DNA of 64,000 bases from Paguma larvata. Taxonomy: Eukaryota; Chordata; Mammalia; Carnivora; Viverridae. The notes under the pieces were generated by a model. That model saw only the letters and a program-made list of their open reading frames with translations, was not told the origin of the DNA and searched no databases. The position numbers and the translations under genes are program-made. The stretch covers positions 79,640,502 to 79,704,501 of the forward strand of contig CM057832.1 of assembly GCA_030068075.1 (NCBI GenBank), written 5' to 3'. Each line of letters starts with the position of its first letter. The first letter of the stretch is position 1. Positions 20,814-32,382 of this stretch are shown piece after piece.

Positions 20814-22943
20814 CTATCAGCCATGAAACAATAATGGACCTGCTTTCTACAGGTTGGAAAGCATTGTAAAGCTGGGAACAACACTGAGAGCATTTATTCA
20901 GCAAGTGGTTACCGAGTGCCTACTGTTTATGAGACCCATGGCCAGGCACTTGGACTCCAAAGATGATGAAGACAAGATCCCTGCCGAAGAGTTCTTGGGG
21001 GAGGGCAGACACACACGGAATTGCACAACCTGACACAAGCCATCAGGGGAGAACAGGACCGTGAGCGGAGTCTGAGAAAGCTCGAGCAAGATGCATGCTT
21101 TCAAATTCAGCACCGACGGTGGGAAAGAACGTGGGAGAACCCTCTAGATGGAGGTCGGTAACTGCATGTGCAGGTGGAAGGAGAAGTGAGGGAGCTCATT
21201 TGCATGCAGAAGGCCAGAGTGTGGAGCACAGGGGAAGTGGCCCCTGATCAGGGCAATGTGGGTCCCTCCTCTTCCGTGTTCCCCAGCAGGCACGGGGCCC
21301 TGGCCGCTTCGCCTCATGGCGGGGTCTCCCCAGCTCCTTCCACATCCCAGCCTGCCGTCCGGATAACCTGCCTCCTCACAACACCCCGAGATGACCCCGT
21401 GTTCCCGGTGTGGCAGGGAATCCCATTTTTAGAAGATTTCTGACAGAAAATGGTTAGATAAGCAAATAGGAACTGAGGGACTCTTGAATATTTCTTTCTT
21501 TCTTTTTTTTTTTTTAAATGAAGGTGTTACACGGTCCTCAAACCAAGCAATTAAAGAAAAACCAGCTGTCCTAGCTTCCCAGGGACCAGACCCTTAAAAT
21601 CTTTGCAACAGAGAGAATTACTTGGGGGAAAAAATATGTAAATATCTAAGGAAGCTCTTCAAATCCGAAAAAGTGGGAAAATTTAAAGGCACTGCAATGT
21701 CACGAAGACTTCACTGCTTTATTTTGAGTAGTCCGGACAAAGCTAACCTCAGCCAGTGCCCCTCAGCTCTCCTGGCTGCCAAATATGAAGTGCTGTGTGT
21801 GATTTTTTTTTTAAGGCACGGAGGGCTGGTTTCTTGCATCCAGGGGCTGTGGGGCTAGGGGGTCCTTTACGTGGGCCCTCACCCTGCGCCCACCCTCTTG
21901 GCCTCCCTCACTGTGCAGTGACCGATCTCCGCCTGTGAATGATGAGGAAGCTGTTTGGTCCTCACTTCCCTGCCCGGAGTCAGGTATGCGGGGCCTGGAA
22001 ATCAAATCCAGGCCCCGCAGGAATAGTCTCAGCATGAATAAAACCGCATTTCACCGCATCGTCGTCCGGGGCATTGGGTGCTCCCCCGCGTTTTCCTGTA
22101 ATTCAGACTTCCTGGGAAAGATTTATTTTTTTTAACGATTTCACATAACGCTCCTCGAAGTCCCTTTGGACATAAACGTGCCCCCTGCCCTGCTCAGCAC
22201 AACTGGTTTTGAGGAACAGTCTCCCTTCCCACGCAGAGGTGACGTGGCTCTCTCAGTTTCCCCCAGGGGGTGCTGCAAGAGCTCGGACACAGATTCAGCT
22301 ATCACCGGTGTGACTCTGCTTCTTTGCCCTGGACATACCTCCCCTCGCGCGACCACCCTTCCTCAGAGATGGGTTCTGTGTCAGGCTTTCTCTCAGACTT
22401 CAACGAACGGCGGAGCCGTGTACCCTTGCTCTCAGGGGACAGTCGCTACAGGATCCCTGAGGCTCACCTGAAGATTCCCTTCATCTGTCAGGATTTCGGG
22501 AGCCTACAGAAATGTCTGGGTCCTGGCTGGAGAGGGTTTCCGGCGCCCTTATTGGTCCCATCCTCTCGCCTGCTGGCTTGGTTTTCTTGGCCATTCATTG
22601 GGCAAGTGCTTACAGAGCACGTGCTGGGTCGTGGTGGGTTGGGCCGTCGCCTTCTCCTGTGCCCGTCCAGCAAGACTTACCTGTGCCACCACCAGAGGCA
22701 GTAACACGCCTGATGGGGACCATATGCCCCGAAGCTATGGGTTTCTAACCCTTTTTTCAAACCTGTCATTTAATAAAGGATTTTTGAACTGTTTAAAGAG
22801 CAGCCAAGGTCATAGTGTTCAGATGCTGACATTTCTCTGTATTTTCAACGGCCTGTGGATTAAATCAGAAAAAAATACTTGAAATCTGGACTAGAGAAAT
22901 ACAGGGGGTGTGGTTTCCGGTCATTGGTCTCGGCTGCCACTTT
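20814..22943. other. Intron 2; old repeat, hairpin, otherwise unique
   Basis: About 20885-21110 reads like an old mammalian repeat (GAGCATTTATTCAGCAAGTG ... GAGTGCCTACTGTTTATGAG). A perfect inverted repeat lies at 21987-22019. TTCAGCACC at 21106-21114 matches the left half of a REST/RE1 site. No exon seen. Confidence 0.4.
21987..22019 (+). repeat. Perfect 13-bp inverted repeat (hairpin)
   Basis: TGCGGGGCCTGGA at 21987-21999 and its exact reverse complement TCCAGGCCCCGCA at 22007-22019 are separated by a 7-base loop. The stem is GC-rich and would be stable in intronic pre-mRNA. Pairing does not extend beyond 13 bp, so it is too short for a normal pre-miRNA. Confidence 0.85.
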
Positions 22944-22958
22944 AAAAATACCTGTTTT

Positions 22959-23212
22959 CAGGGTGTCTGGTGGCTCCTTCGTTAACATCTGACTTCAGCT
23001 CAGGTCGTAATCTCACGGTCCATAGTTCGAGTCCCACATTGGGTGAGTTCAAACCCGACCTGGGGTGAGCAGAAGCCCTGCTTTGGGTGAGCCCTGCTTC
23101 TCTCATTCTCTCTCCCTCCCCCTCCTCCCCTCCCCCCTCTTTCCCATTCCCTCTCCCTCTGCCCCTCCTGCCATTCTCTTTCTCTGCCCTTTGCTCACCT
23201 GTACCATCTCTT

Positions 23213-23244
<32 letters not shown>

Positions 23245-23274
23245 AAACAAAAAGAATGAAAAATAAATAAAGAT
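22959..23274 (+). mobile_element. Can-SINE with expanded middle, target-site duplication
   Basis: SINE head followed by an enlarged pyrimidine-rich region and AATAAATAAAG tail. It is flanked by AAAAATACCTGTTTT at 22944-22958 and 23275-23289. Confidence 0.88.
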
Positions 23275-23289
23275 AAAAATACCTGTTTT

Positions 23290-23485
23290 GGGGAGCCTGG
23301 GTGGCTCAGTCAAACATCCGACTTCGGCTCAAGTCATGATCTCACGGTTCATGGGTTTGAGCCCCGCGTCGGGCTCCGTGCTGTGCTCAGAACCTGGAGC
23401 CCGCTTCAGATTCTGTGTCTCCCTCTCTCTCTGCCCCTCCCTGCTCTCTCAAAAATAAACATTAAAAAAATTTTTAACAAATTCG
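23290..23485 (+). mobile_element. Can-SINE abutting the previous copy
   Basis: Begins directly after the duplicated target of the preceding SINE with GGGGAGCCTGGGTGGCTCAG. It lacks part of the head (CAGTCAAACATCC) and ends AAAAATAAACATTAAAAAAA. Confidence 0.9.
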
Positions 23486-23704
23486 TGTTTTTATTTTTCT
23501 TTTCCATTCAGGTAATCTTGGGCAGGTGTTTTTATAAGACAACTAGTACCCAAAGTCTTTGTCAGCAAGAATTTTTAAAACCACAGACTCGTGTGTCTCC
23601 CCATTAACTTTATTCATTTAGGACTCGGCTATGTTTAAACACTTGGCTTAAGGAGGGACAAAATGGCAGAGCTGTAAAAGGTTCCTTTGAAAACATAGTG
23701 GGAG

Positions 23705-23920
23705 GGGCACCTGGGTAGCTCAGTTGGTTAAGCGGCCGACTTCGGCTCAGGTCATGATCTCACAGTTTGTGAGTTCAAACCCCATGTCGGGCTCTGTGCT
23801 GACAGCTCAGAGCCTGGAGCCTGCTTCAGATTCTGTGTCTCCCTCTCTCTCTGTTCCTCCCCTACTCGTGCTCTGTCTCTCTCCCTCTCTGTCAAAAATA
23901 AATAAACATAAACAAAACAA
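23705..23920 (+). mobile_element. Can-SINE with 16-nt target-site duplication
   Basis: Full-length copy flanked by GAAAACATAGTGGGAG at 23689-23704 and GAAAACATGGTGGGAG at 23921-23936. Confidence 0.93.
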
Positions 23921-23953
23921 GAAAACATGGTGGGAGCATAAAACAGCTCACAG

Positions 23954-24126
23954 GGCGCCTGGGTGCCTCAGGTGGTTGAGTGTCTGACTCTTGATTTTGG
24001 CTCAGGTCGTGATACCAGGGTCATGGGATCGATCCCTGCATCAGGCTCTGCGCCCAGCGTGGCATCTGCGTAAGATTCTTTCTCTCCCTCGGCCCCTCCC
24101 CCCTCTCTAAAATTAAAAAAAAAAAA
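23954..24126 (+). mobile_element. Older Can-SINE subfamily
   Basis: Head GGGCGCCTGGGTGCCTCAGG with the sequence GGGATCGATCCCTGCATCAG, which differs from the felid subfamily, and a short A-rich tail. It ends about 175 bases before APBA1 exon 3. Confidence 0.85.
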
Positions 24127-24302
24127 TAGAGCTCAAAAAATGCAGGCCTTTTATGTACTGTTGACATCGTCTCTGCAAGAAAGTTCTGTCACTGCGGAAG
24201 GATTTGTTCAGTTGTGTGGGGCTTTCTCCTCTGGCCCTCGCCCCGGCCGGGTGTCCACGAGCCCTGCGATCCTCACTGTGTCGTTCCCTTGCTGTGTTCC
24301 AG

Positions 24303-24398
24303 TCCCCGTCTCCTGGCAGCTCCTCCCCTCTGGGCGCAGAGTCTTCGAGCACACCCCTTCACCCCAGCGACTCCACGGAGGCCTCTTCGAATAAAGAG
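24303..24398 (+). CDS. APBA1: APBA1 exon 3: linker before the PTB domain
   Basis: 96 nt, phase 0 at both ends, encoding SPSPGSSSPLGAESSSTPLH and twelve more residues ending SSNKE. The acceptor has a good pyrimidine tract ending TGTGTTCCAG, and the donor is GAG|GTAGGA. The Ser/Pro-rich sequence lies between the Munc18/CASK-binding N-terminus, encoded upstream, and the PTB domain, and is expected to be disordered. It matches my memory of human Mint1 around residues 401-432, with several substitutions in the second half, unlike the near-invariant PTB and PDZ exons. A chance open frame is unlikely because it joins in phase with exon 4 exactly as in the human protein. Confidence 0.93.
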
Positions 24399-24504
24399 GT
24401 AGGAAGCTGTTTTGTTCCAGAAGCCACCGGCCCGTGTATTGTTTTATTCTTCTCCTGGTGTGAGCTTTCTTCAGCTTCCCACACAAATCCCCCAAATTCC
24501 CTCT

Positions 24505-24690
24505 AGGGAGAGGAGTTCTGATTTCAGAGTTCGGTGATTGAAGCTGCGCCATCCAGCCTGGTAACCACCGGCCACAGGTGTCTATTTTGATTAATAAATA
24601 ATACGGACGTGCACCTGCTCCAGCACGCTGGCCGCAGCTCGGGTGCCAAGTAGCCGCATGTAACTTGTGGCTGTTGCATTGGGTGGAAGA
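24505..24690. repeat. Fragment of an old DNA-transposon-like repeat
   Basis: Contains GCCATCCAGCCTGGTAACCA and CCGGCCACAGGTGTCTATTT, resembling a diverged copy of the mammalian hAT-type repeat with 'GTAGCCACTAGCCACATGTG'. A better copy lies at about 25165-25365. Confidence 0.45.
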
Positions 24691-24941
24691 TGACAGAGCA
24701 TTTCCATCGTTCCAGAAAGTTCTCCAGGACAGTGCCAAAAACAGGATATCAACAACTCTGTGTAGCAGTAGCCTTCCTCAGGCGAGGAAGCCTTGGTTTG
24801 GGAAACAGGCTGGTTTTGTAAATACCCATTTATTTCAGGCCCAAGGGAAATATCTTTCATGACATCAGGGTGACCACTCGTCCTGGTTTACCTGGGGTGG
24901 TTTGCAGTTCCCACCTATTTCCAGTTCACCTGCTTTCTTTT

Positions 24942-25150
24942 TTACATTTTTTTAAACGTCTATTTATTTTTGAGAAACAGAGACAGAGTGTGAGTGGGGG
25001 AGAGGCAGACAGGGAGACACAGAATCCGAATCAGGCTCCCGGCTCTGAGCCATCAGCACAGAGCCCAACGCGGGGCTCAAACTCACAAACGGTGAGATCA
25101 TGACCAGAGCTGAAGTTGGATGCTAACAGGATGAGCCACCCAGGTGCCCC
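24942..25150 (-). mobile_element. Can-SINE, reverse; last before the SINE-free stretch
   Basis: Reverse-oriented copy running from TTTTTTTAAACGTCTATTTA to GATGAGCCACCCAGGTGCCCC. No further Can-SINE is seen until 43677. Confidence 0.92.
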
Positions 25151-25164
25151 TCTACTCTCCTTTC

Positions 25165-25365
25165 CTAAAGCGGTGCTATCCAAGAGAACTTTCTGCGATG
25201 GTGGAAATACTCCACTTCTGTGCTATCTTATACAGTGGCCCCTGGCCACATGTGCCTAGCAAGCTCTTAAAATATGGCTATTGGGACTGGAGAGCTGAAT
25301 TTTGCATTTTATTCCAATTTAATTAAATAGTCACGTGTGGCTAAGGACGCCTAGAGAGCGCAGCC
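25165..25365 (+). repeat. Old hAT-type DNA transposon remnant
   Basis: GTGCTATCCAAGAGAACTTTC, then CCCTGGCCACATGTGCC and AATAGTCACGTGTGGCTAAG, are the usual landmarks of this short non-autonomous element. Family name uncertain. Confidence 0.5.
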
Positions 25366-28300
25366 CGGAAGCGTCTGTCTCGGACAGTAAGTCATATGGT
25401 TGCCCTACTAATGGAGCCTAGACAGAGCCTCAGCAGAGACTATTAAGTGAGAAAATGTTGTTTCTTTCCAAGCCAGGTATAAAAGGGCAGGTGCTCCTCC
25501 TGGAGGGGAGCCACTGCCTTTTCCGGCACTGCTGTCCTTTTACCCGCAGCCAGATACCCCCCCCTCACCTATTTATGAAGCAGTATTGGGTAACTGTGGG
25601 GCCGTGCCGTAGTCTCCGGGCGGCCTCAGCTCACTCTAGCGCAGCCATTGCTGAGGCTGTCCATGAAAGAGGTAAACCATATAATGATTGTCTCATTTTC
25701 CTTCCTTTTGTTAAGAATATTACGTTAAATGCAACAGAAGAAAGCAGTTTTCATTTTACCAAGAGCGGTGGACCGCTTCTGAAGGGAGTCTTCATTAAAA
25801 TTTTCCCTCGAAGCATCACTGAATACACATACATTTGCTATTAACTATTCACGCAGCGAGAAGTAGACTTTTTAATAACCCGTGTGTATATTAATCCAAA
25901 CGAACATAAGGAGACCTTCTCTGAAATGACACCAACTTTAGAATTTAAATTTTAAACACGTTTTGTCCTCCTCTGGTCCTGTCCTCAGACCCTAGGTCAC
26001 GGGAACAGAGGGTAACAGGGTCACGGTTTCCGCGGACCCTGATCCCAGTGCTCTGCCTTATCCTTTGTTCTTAGTACAAGGATAGGTGAGAACAAGCAAG
26101 AAGAAAAGAATCAAGGCCACAGTGATAATAACTAATAAAGAGTGACCATTTCTCAAGCATTTAGTGTTCAGGCATCGGGCCAAGCCAATCATAGGTAGTA
26201 TCTCATTTAATCCTTAGAGTAATTCTGTGAGCTGTAGGGATCACCGTCCTCATGCTTCAGTGGAGGAAGCAGAGAAGTTCGGGAACTTACCTGAGGCCCG
26301 GGGCCCACAAGGGGTCAGGGCAGGATTTGAATCCTGCGGGCCCAGGAGTCTTAATACCAGGGTCTGCTGCCCTTGGGGTGAAAAGTGCCTGCAGGCCACA
26401 TACTGTGTGGACAAGGGAACTCGTATATCATTATTCCAGCCGTCACATGGTTTAGTGTGTCCTCCTGGACATTCCCGAGGATTTTGGCCTTCTGTCTTCT
26501 TGACTGTGGCTTTATTAATTCTCGAATGTTAAGGATCAACTCATGTTCGTCTCTGTTCACATGTAAGAAAACAAAGGGCTAATCAGACGTCTGAATATTC
26601 AGCATTTGATTGTTCATCAGATATAATAAGCAAGGCAAATGTGTTAGTTTCTCGGTTCCTACAGGACTTGGCACATGTTTTCTGCATATCCTTGGAAACA
26701 ATGATGAAAATCCTCTTCATGTGCAATAATTAGAGATTCTTTCATTGCTCCAAACTCTTTTTTTTTAAAAACTTACTACCCTGGAGACTAAAGAAAGCCA
26801 GTCATGAGCTTATGAATAGAGAATGCGTAAATGTACCAAATGCCCTCCGTTGTGGCTCTAAATGAAAATGGCAGCTTTTAGAACTATAGACTAAAGGAAT
26901 TCTCTCGTAGCTTCTGCTGAAATCCGGGGCCTGTCCTGGAGATGAGCATTCAGAAAAGGATCCTAACAGCCCAAGAAAATCTGAATCGGCTTCTTGGCCG
27001 TACCTGGTGGCCAACCCATTGTGATGAGACCAAGTAAATCCTCACTGCCCCAGGCCCCTTGCTGCTGAGGGCAAGGGCAAGGACAAGGAAGGTGGCCGAG
27101 GAAGACTAGTTTTAAGATCTTTAGTCTTTATGAAGAAACTGGCTTCCAACTGCATACCATGAAGTTACATATTTTAGTTTTGTTTTTACCCAGAAGTAGA
27201 CCTGGCTACTGGCACTCAACTGGGTGCTCAACTTTCTTCTCCCTCGGATCCATGGAAAAGTAAAACCAATGTAAAACACCGTTGAAGTTTAAACTGGAGT
27301 TCTCTTTCCTTCTGTCCGCTTATCTTAGCTTTCCTTGGGGCGCAGTTTTCCATAAATGCATAATTTCATCCCCAGCAGACTTGTATCTTTAGTTTCCTTA
27401 ACGGTTGTCCCTTCTGAAATCAGAAACCCACCGTCTTCGGTGTGATGAACCATTTCATCCCAGCGGGCACATTCCGGAAGGTTTACTGACAGTTTGCCTT
27501 GTGTGGTATGTCGTGTGATTCATGTCGAATTCTTGTCATTGTCCTCAAGTGAGGTAGAGTCTTAAACCTGGGTGTCTTTGCCTCCAATTTTTTCTTATAG
27601 AACAGTTAACACTACTATTTTTAGAATGTTGTGCAGGTATTAACTAAGTAGTCATCCCTTTGCTGTCCTCATCTTCACAGTAAAGAGCAGTGTACAAAGT
27701 GCTACAAGATGAAACTGTTCCCCTCCTGTCCCCTCCTTTAGGCCCTAACTCTCCCAGCCGCCAGGCACCCAGAGTTTCCCACAACCCAGGTCAACCCGTC
27801 GAGCAGCTGCTGTCACGGATACCCTTTTCCTAGAACGTGCATACCGAAATGACATCCCCACTAGAGTCTTAGCGATGAAAATCTTTAAGCTTTCTGAGGA
27901 TAGCCCTGGGCCATGCAGACCCTCCTTTTGCTCATTGAAGGACTCTTGTTTTTGACAGTAGCTCTCCACCCCCCTGCAATGCTCACATCACCCCGCCCCA
28001 CACATACCAGCTACAAATTCTACGGCTACAGCAGGCACGAGTTTCCTACTCTTAGGCCCCTCAGAGTTCTCTGTGCCACTCACGTATGGGAGGAACCAAA
28101 TGGTAAGTATTGTTCCTCTGCAAGCTAGCATCCAGTTAGGTTCTAGAAGATTTCTAGCCGATCATGCCCACATCCCAACGATGCTGTTGGAAAACTGAGC
28201 CTTGCTGTGAAGTGTTACTTAGTGTAAGAAATTCCATAGTTTTCAATTCACTCCTTTGTTTATGTTCTTTATGTTAAGGTAACACGTACTAATTACTTAC

Positions 28301-28835
28301 ATAATGGAATTTTTAAACCAGTCAGAGGCGAAAGGAGGAGAGGAAAATTCTGGCAAACGTTTTTAGCCCACTGAGATTCCTGAAGTGAAGACCTAAAGGG
28401 AAATAAGATTGTCCCAGGGAATTCTTGATTTCAACCTATAGTTGCATCGTTGATGCTTTTACTCATCTAGCAGTTTTTCGCTCAGAAACTCAGATACTTA
28501 CGCGTGCAAATTGAGCCCTTTGTACTGCTGCTGCTCGTTATGGATTTTGGTCTATGGGATATTTTTTAAGCTGATGAACATCTCTCTAATGGTGGAATGT
28601 AAAATTTTCAGGTTATCCAAAATATGAATGGATGTTCGGGGCTTTGGGTAACCTCTAATAAGAAGCGTGTATGTCTGTCCACACCTCGCTTTCCCTAATA
28701 ACCAAAAATGGTTGACACCCGATTAATATCTGTCATTGGTGATGTATTTATTTTTCATGTTGCATGGATAACGTTGTGTTAATGCATGTTCCATCACACT
28801 TTGCCCTTTCTGAAACCTCTTTGTCTTGATTACAG
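25366..28835. other. Intron 3, mostly unique AT-rich DNA
   Basis: A reverse MIR is annotated at 26130-26370. Otherwise no repeat is recognised. A perfect donor (ATG|GTAAGT at 28100-28108) with an upstream CATACCAG at 28003-28010 could define a 92-nt cryptic exon, but its length breaks the frame. Confidence 0.4.
26130..26370 (-). repeat. MIR SINE remnant
   Basis: Reverse MIR order: TCTCATTTAATCCTTAGAGT, CTCATGCTTCAGTGGAGGAA, GGAACTTACCTGAGG, GGCAGGATTTGAATCC. An ancient mammal-wide element. Confidence 0.75.
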
Positions 28836-28875
28836 TCAAGAAAAAGCTTGGCTTCATTCCCAACCTACGTCGAAG
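28836..28875 (+). CDS. APBA1: APBA1 exon 4: linker into the PTB domain
   Basis: A 40-nt exon read as SRKSLASFPTYVE plus one base. The acceptor is CTTGATTACAG and the donor is GAAG|GTAAGA. It starts in phase 0, matching the end of exon 3 (SSNKE). Its single last G completes a Val codon with the first two bases of exon 5. The joined sequence NKESRKSLASFPTYVEVPGP is what I recall for human Mint1 just before the PTB fold. At 40 nt it is too short to find by open frame alone and was located from expected protein and splice signals. Because 40 nt is not a multiple of three, skipping it alone would break the frame. Confidence 0.95.
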
Positions 28876-29324
28876 GTAAGAGCTGAAAAGGAAATAATTG
28901 AGTACTGAGTCATGCATGAATATTCTAGCATTTGGGGTGTTTGAAGCCTGGGCTGTAAGACCAAAGTGGGGAGAAAAGGCCACAGAACCGCTTTTTCACA
29001 GTCTTCATGATCATAGAATTTTAAACCAAAAGAAAATAGCCGGGAGGCTGTCAAAGATTCCCCACCTCCCCCCTCAGCTTTGCCGAGTCTGGCCCCGAGG
29101 ACCTGAGGGAGGTTGCCCGGAGTCTGAGGGCCATTTTCCGGCTCAGAAACAATCATATTACATCTGACTCTACGTCTCCTCTCCTCCAGTCCAGGACCCC
29201 TCCTACATCCAGCAAGGACCACGCAAGTGGGGATGAACTTTAAAGGAGACTTTTAGTCCTCTAAATTTAGAAGGAAAAAAAAAAAAAAAAGACCTTCCCA
29301 GTAATTCCCATCTCTTGCTTGGAT

Positions 29325-29565
29325 GAGTAAGTGTAGTTACATTTATCAAGATTTTACTCTGTGCCAGATACACAGTTTTCATGTCATAACTAATTGAATC
29401 CTCACATCTATCTTGGGAAGTGGGCTTACCTCTCCCGTGTCACGCAGGAGAGAACTGAAGCATTTTTGCTCAAGACGAAGGGGGTGCCTTTCCCAAAATC
29501 ACACAGTTAGCAACTTTCGGAGCCAGGCTGTGAGCTGGCATTCTGATTCCACAGCTCTCCCGGTA
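29325..29565 (-). repeat. MIR SINE remnant
   Basis: Landmarks TACTCTGTGCCAGATACACA, TAATTGAATCCTCACATC, AAAATCACACAGTTAGCAAC and GAGCCAGGCTGTGAGCTGGC are in reverse MIR order. Confidence 0.75.
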
Positions 29566-31825
29566 AACGGTATTCTGTACGGGGCAGCCACGTATGGTTG
29601 TGCAGGCTAGTCACTGCTCAAGGGCACCCAGTCAGGAAGCCTAGTGGGGCCAGAACTTGGCCCCCGCGAGGCAGCCCAGCTTGAGACCAGACCACACCAA
29701 CGGAGTGCCTATTCCTCATCCGCACGAAGGTGCTCCTTAGCTAGAGGTGCCGCCGACCCTCTACCAGCGAGGATAGCAGATGGTTTCTCAGGTAGGGCAG
29801 ATTGGCCTTTCCTTGAAAGAGGATTTTCTGGAGACTGGAGACCACCTAGAACTCCCGGCAAGGCTGGGTGAATGAGCAATCCGTGTGAGAATGAATCGCC
29901 GGGATTCTTAGACCTTTACGACTCCGCAGCCCTGCAGCCTAGGTCCAGCTCGTAGGTTTGCTCCCGTTACTTTCTTGAGTAACCTGTAAATTATTGAGGC
30001 CATTTCTGTGAGGCCTCAGAATTCCACGAATATTCCTTGGAGAGTTTTTGGAAGTCCGGAAATTCCATTTTTCTTCAGCGACTCTCCCCCAGCCTCAGCA
30101 GTCATGAAGGCGTGAGAACATAACAGTGGGCACCGCAGAGGCCTCGCTGAAAAGGCAAACACGTCCCAAAAGGCCGAAATGAAACCTGCAGTTCTTTGAC
30201 TTAGGACCGATATAATGTGAGATTTTTTAACTTAAAAAAAAAAATACACTAAAATGAAATTACGAACATAGGGCTTTTTTCCCCAGGTATGATCTAGCAA
30301 CGGTGACATTTGCTTATCTTCAACATCCCCGGAGCATAAATGGCATAAGATCGTATCTCAGATGTATAATTGATTTAGGTCCAGAGTACCTGTTTCTTGG
30401 CCGGTTGGCATTTACGTAGTCATTTAAGTATTATTTGCATTGCTCTTAAACCCACCTGCATACTCACTGTTACCGTGGTTGACGAGAGACCCTTTTCGGG
30501 GAATAGAGCCAGCTCAGAGATGGACAGACAATCCTGGAAGTCCTGTCGGGAAGTATGCAGTTAATTTTTATTTTTCTTCAAACGTTCATTATTTTCACAA
30601 AATAAACGGAAGGTTTTTAAAAGTGACCATCGCAGATGAGATCCTTTTTTTCTCAATGCCTGGTTGGGCAAACGTGATTATGTGTAAGTTAACGCTGTCA
30701 ACCCATGACGGGGATTTGCGATAGGGAGACTGATAATCTTTTACTTTTTACAAAGCATAACGAAGGGTCCAGACCCGTCCATGTATTATTTTAGTTAGAG
30801 GAGTGCCTTCCTGCTGTGCAACTAAAACCATATGTTGTGAATACCCCGATCCTTCTCACCTCTATGAAAGTTTCAGTCCAGGAATCGTGTGACTTTTGAG
30901 AAGCAGGTGAATTACTGGCACATAGTTGAGACAGGTTTTGGCTGAGTATCACTCATTGTCCAGGAGCCTTTCTCGGAAAGATCGAGAATACAACAAACAA
31001 CAGATTTCCTTACTTACTGAGTACATACATGCTTTGTGAAGGCCTTCCCTAAAACCCTCTTAATTTCTTTGTTTCAGCCGCCCCCTTGGCTTTAGAAATA
31101 TGATCAGATTGTTTCAAGACTGAACTCTGATAAGGTGCTTATCATGGGAAGCAGCTGGTTAAGCCCAAGATGAGCTCAGTGTTGGGGGATAAAAATAAAA
31201 ATCATTTCAGACTAGCTTTCCAAAAGGAAAAAGCAAATTGTTTCCCTTGCCAGGGATCTAATTTAAGAGCCTGAGGTTTTAACAGTAGGTTAAAAATGTA
31301 TATTTTAATCTCCCCCAAATACGGCATTCAAGCCAAAGAAAATACATATGTTTTTCATTGCAGAATTAAAGTGCCTTTCGTTGGGCATCTGTTCTCAAGT
31401 CGTATATTAGTCCCAGACATGTTTTAATCCCAAGTAGGGTTTACAGGTGATTATGGTTAGAATCAGATGCCCCCATTTTAAATATTTTAAAACTAAGGTT
31501 GAATTTAAGAGGCTGGTCAGTGAGAACAGAAAATTCTGGTTTTCCTTGGGATTGATCTGTATGTGGTTACAAGCCAGGGACACCAGAGCCTGTAAGTCAG
31601 CAAGGTTGGCATCAGGGGACTCCAGGTAATGTCATCTGCCTCATAAAATCGGGGACAGAGACCATTCTAGGGATCCGGACGTTTTCAAACGAGTGCCCAT
31701 TTTTCTGATTTGTAAAATTTTTTCCCCCTTACGGATAAACCAGAAGGGAGGCCTGTGAGTGTCGCGCTATAAAGTGAGGTTTTCTAATAACGCGGCCTCC
31801 TGCGCACCTAACATTTGTCCGACAA

Positions 31826-31945
31826 ACATTTATTGGATGCCCACTGGGTGACAGGCACTGATTAGACACGAGAGCCAAAGATGAACATGACATGGTCTTT
31901 TGTCCCCAAAGGGCTCACAGTCTTAACAGGAGAGACAACATCCTT
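31826..31945 (+). repeat. Old mammalian repeat fragment
   Basis: CAAACATTTATTGGATGCCC, GGTGACAGGCACTGATTAGA and CAAAGGGCTCACAGTCTTAA belong to a common old repeat seen again at about 20885 and 41590. I suspect an L2/L3-type element. Confidence 0.5.
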
Positions 31946-32236
31946 TGTCACTGAGTTTTATGTTTCATATTTAAACGAACACATCATTTCTCCCAGTCAG
32001 TGGCCTGGGTAAAGTGGACGAAGAGGAAATGTTCCTTCCCTTTGAAAACAAGGGGTGAGCGAAGGCAGACCTGGAGAGGCACCTTGGGCCGGCAGGGTGA
32101 TGCACCTGCTCAGGGTCTCCACACGGGGGCCTCCTGTCTGGTGCTGACCGTCAGGGAGGGTGCTTGCGTGGCCAGCGATTTACTGGGCCCCCGCCCAGGG
32201 TGGCTTCACTCACCGCTGTGGCTCTGTGTGTTACAG

Positions 32237-32382
32237 TTCCCGGACCCTGTGACCCCGAAGACTTGATCGATGGAATCATTTTTGCTGCCAATTACCTTGG
32301 CTCCACCCAGCTGCTCTCAGACAAGACCCCCTCCAAAAACGTACGCATGATGCAGGCCCAGGAAGCCGTGAGCAGGATCAAG
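32237..32382 (+). CDS. APBA1: APBA1 exon 5: start of the PTB domain
   Basis: 146 nt. The first two bases complete the Val codon begun in exon 4, then 48 codons from [20 protein letters not shown] to EAVSRIK. The acceptor is GTGTTACAG and the donor AAG|GTGAGA. This is the opening beta strand and first helix of the phosphotyrosine-binding fold; [12 protein letters not shown] is the typical strand 1 of the X11/Mint PTB. The domain binds the YENPTY internalisation motif of APP without needing tyrosine phosphorylation and so slows APP processing; this is established for the family. Exons 4 and 5 together are 186 nt, a multiple of three. The sequence looks identical to my memory of the human protein. 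Confidence 0.97.

Larger units (their letters stand above)
28876..32236. other. Intron 4, mostly unique
   Basis: A reverse MIR lies at 29325-29565 and an old repeat fragment at 31826-31945. The rest is AT-rich unique DNA. An A18 run is at about 29275-29291. No additional exon recognised. Confidence 0.45.

Noticed and set aside
1..24302. Search for APBA1 exon 2 (start codon and Munc18/CASK regions)
   Set aside because: No sequence encoding the expected end (near VMRQDISPTRD ... MDGD) was found, so exon 2 should lie upstream of the window.
28011..28102. Cryptic exon with perfect GTAAGT donor
   Set aside because: The acceptor has little pyrimidine tract, and the 92-nt length would shift the frame. 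No link to known Mint1 sequence. Kept only as a possible poison exon.
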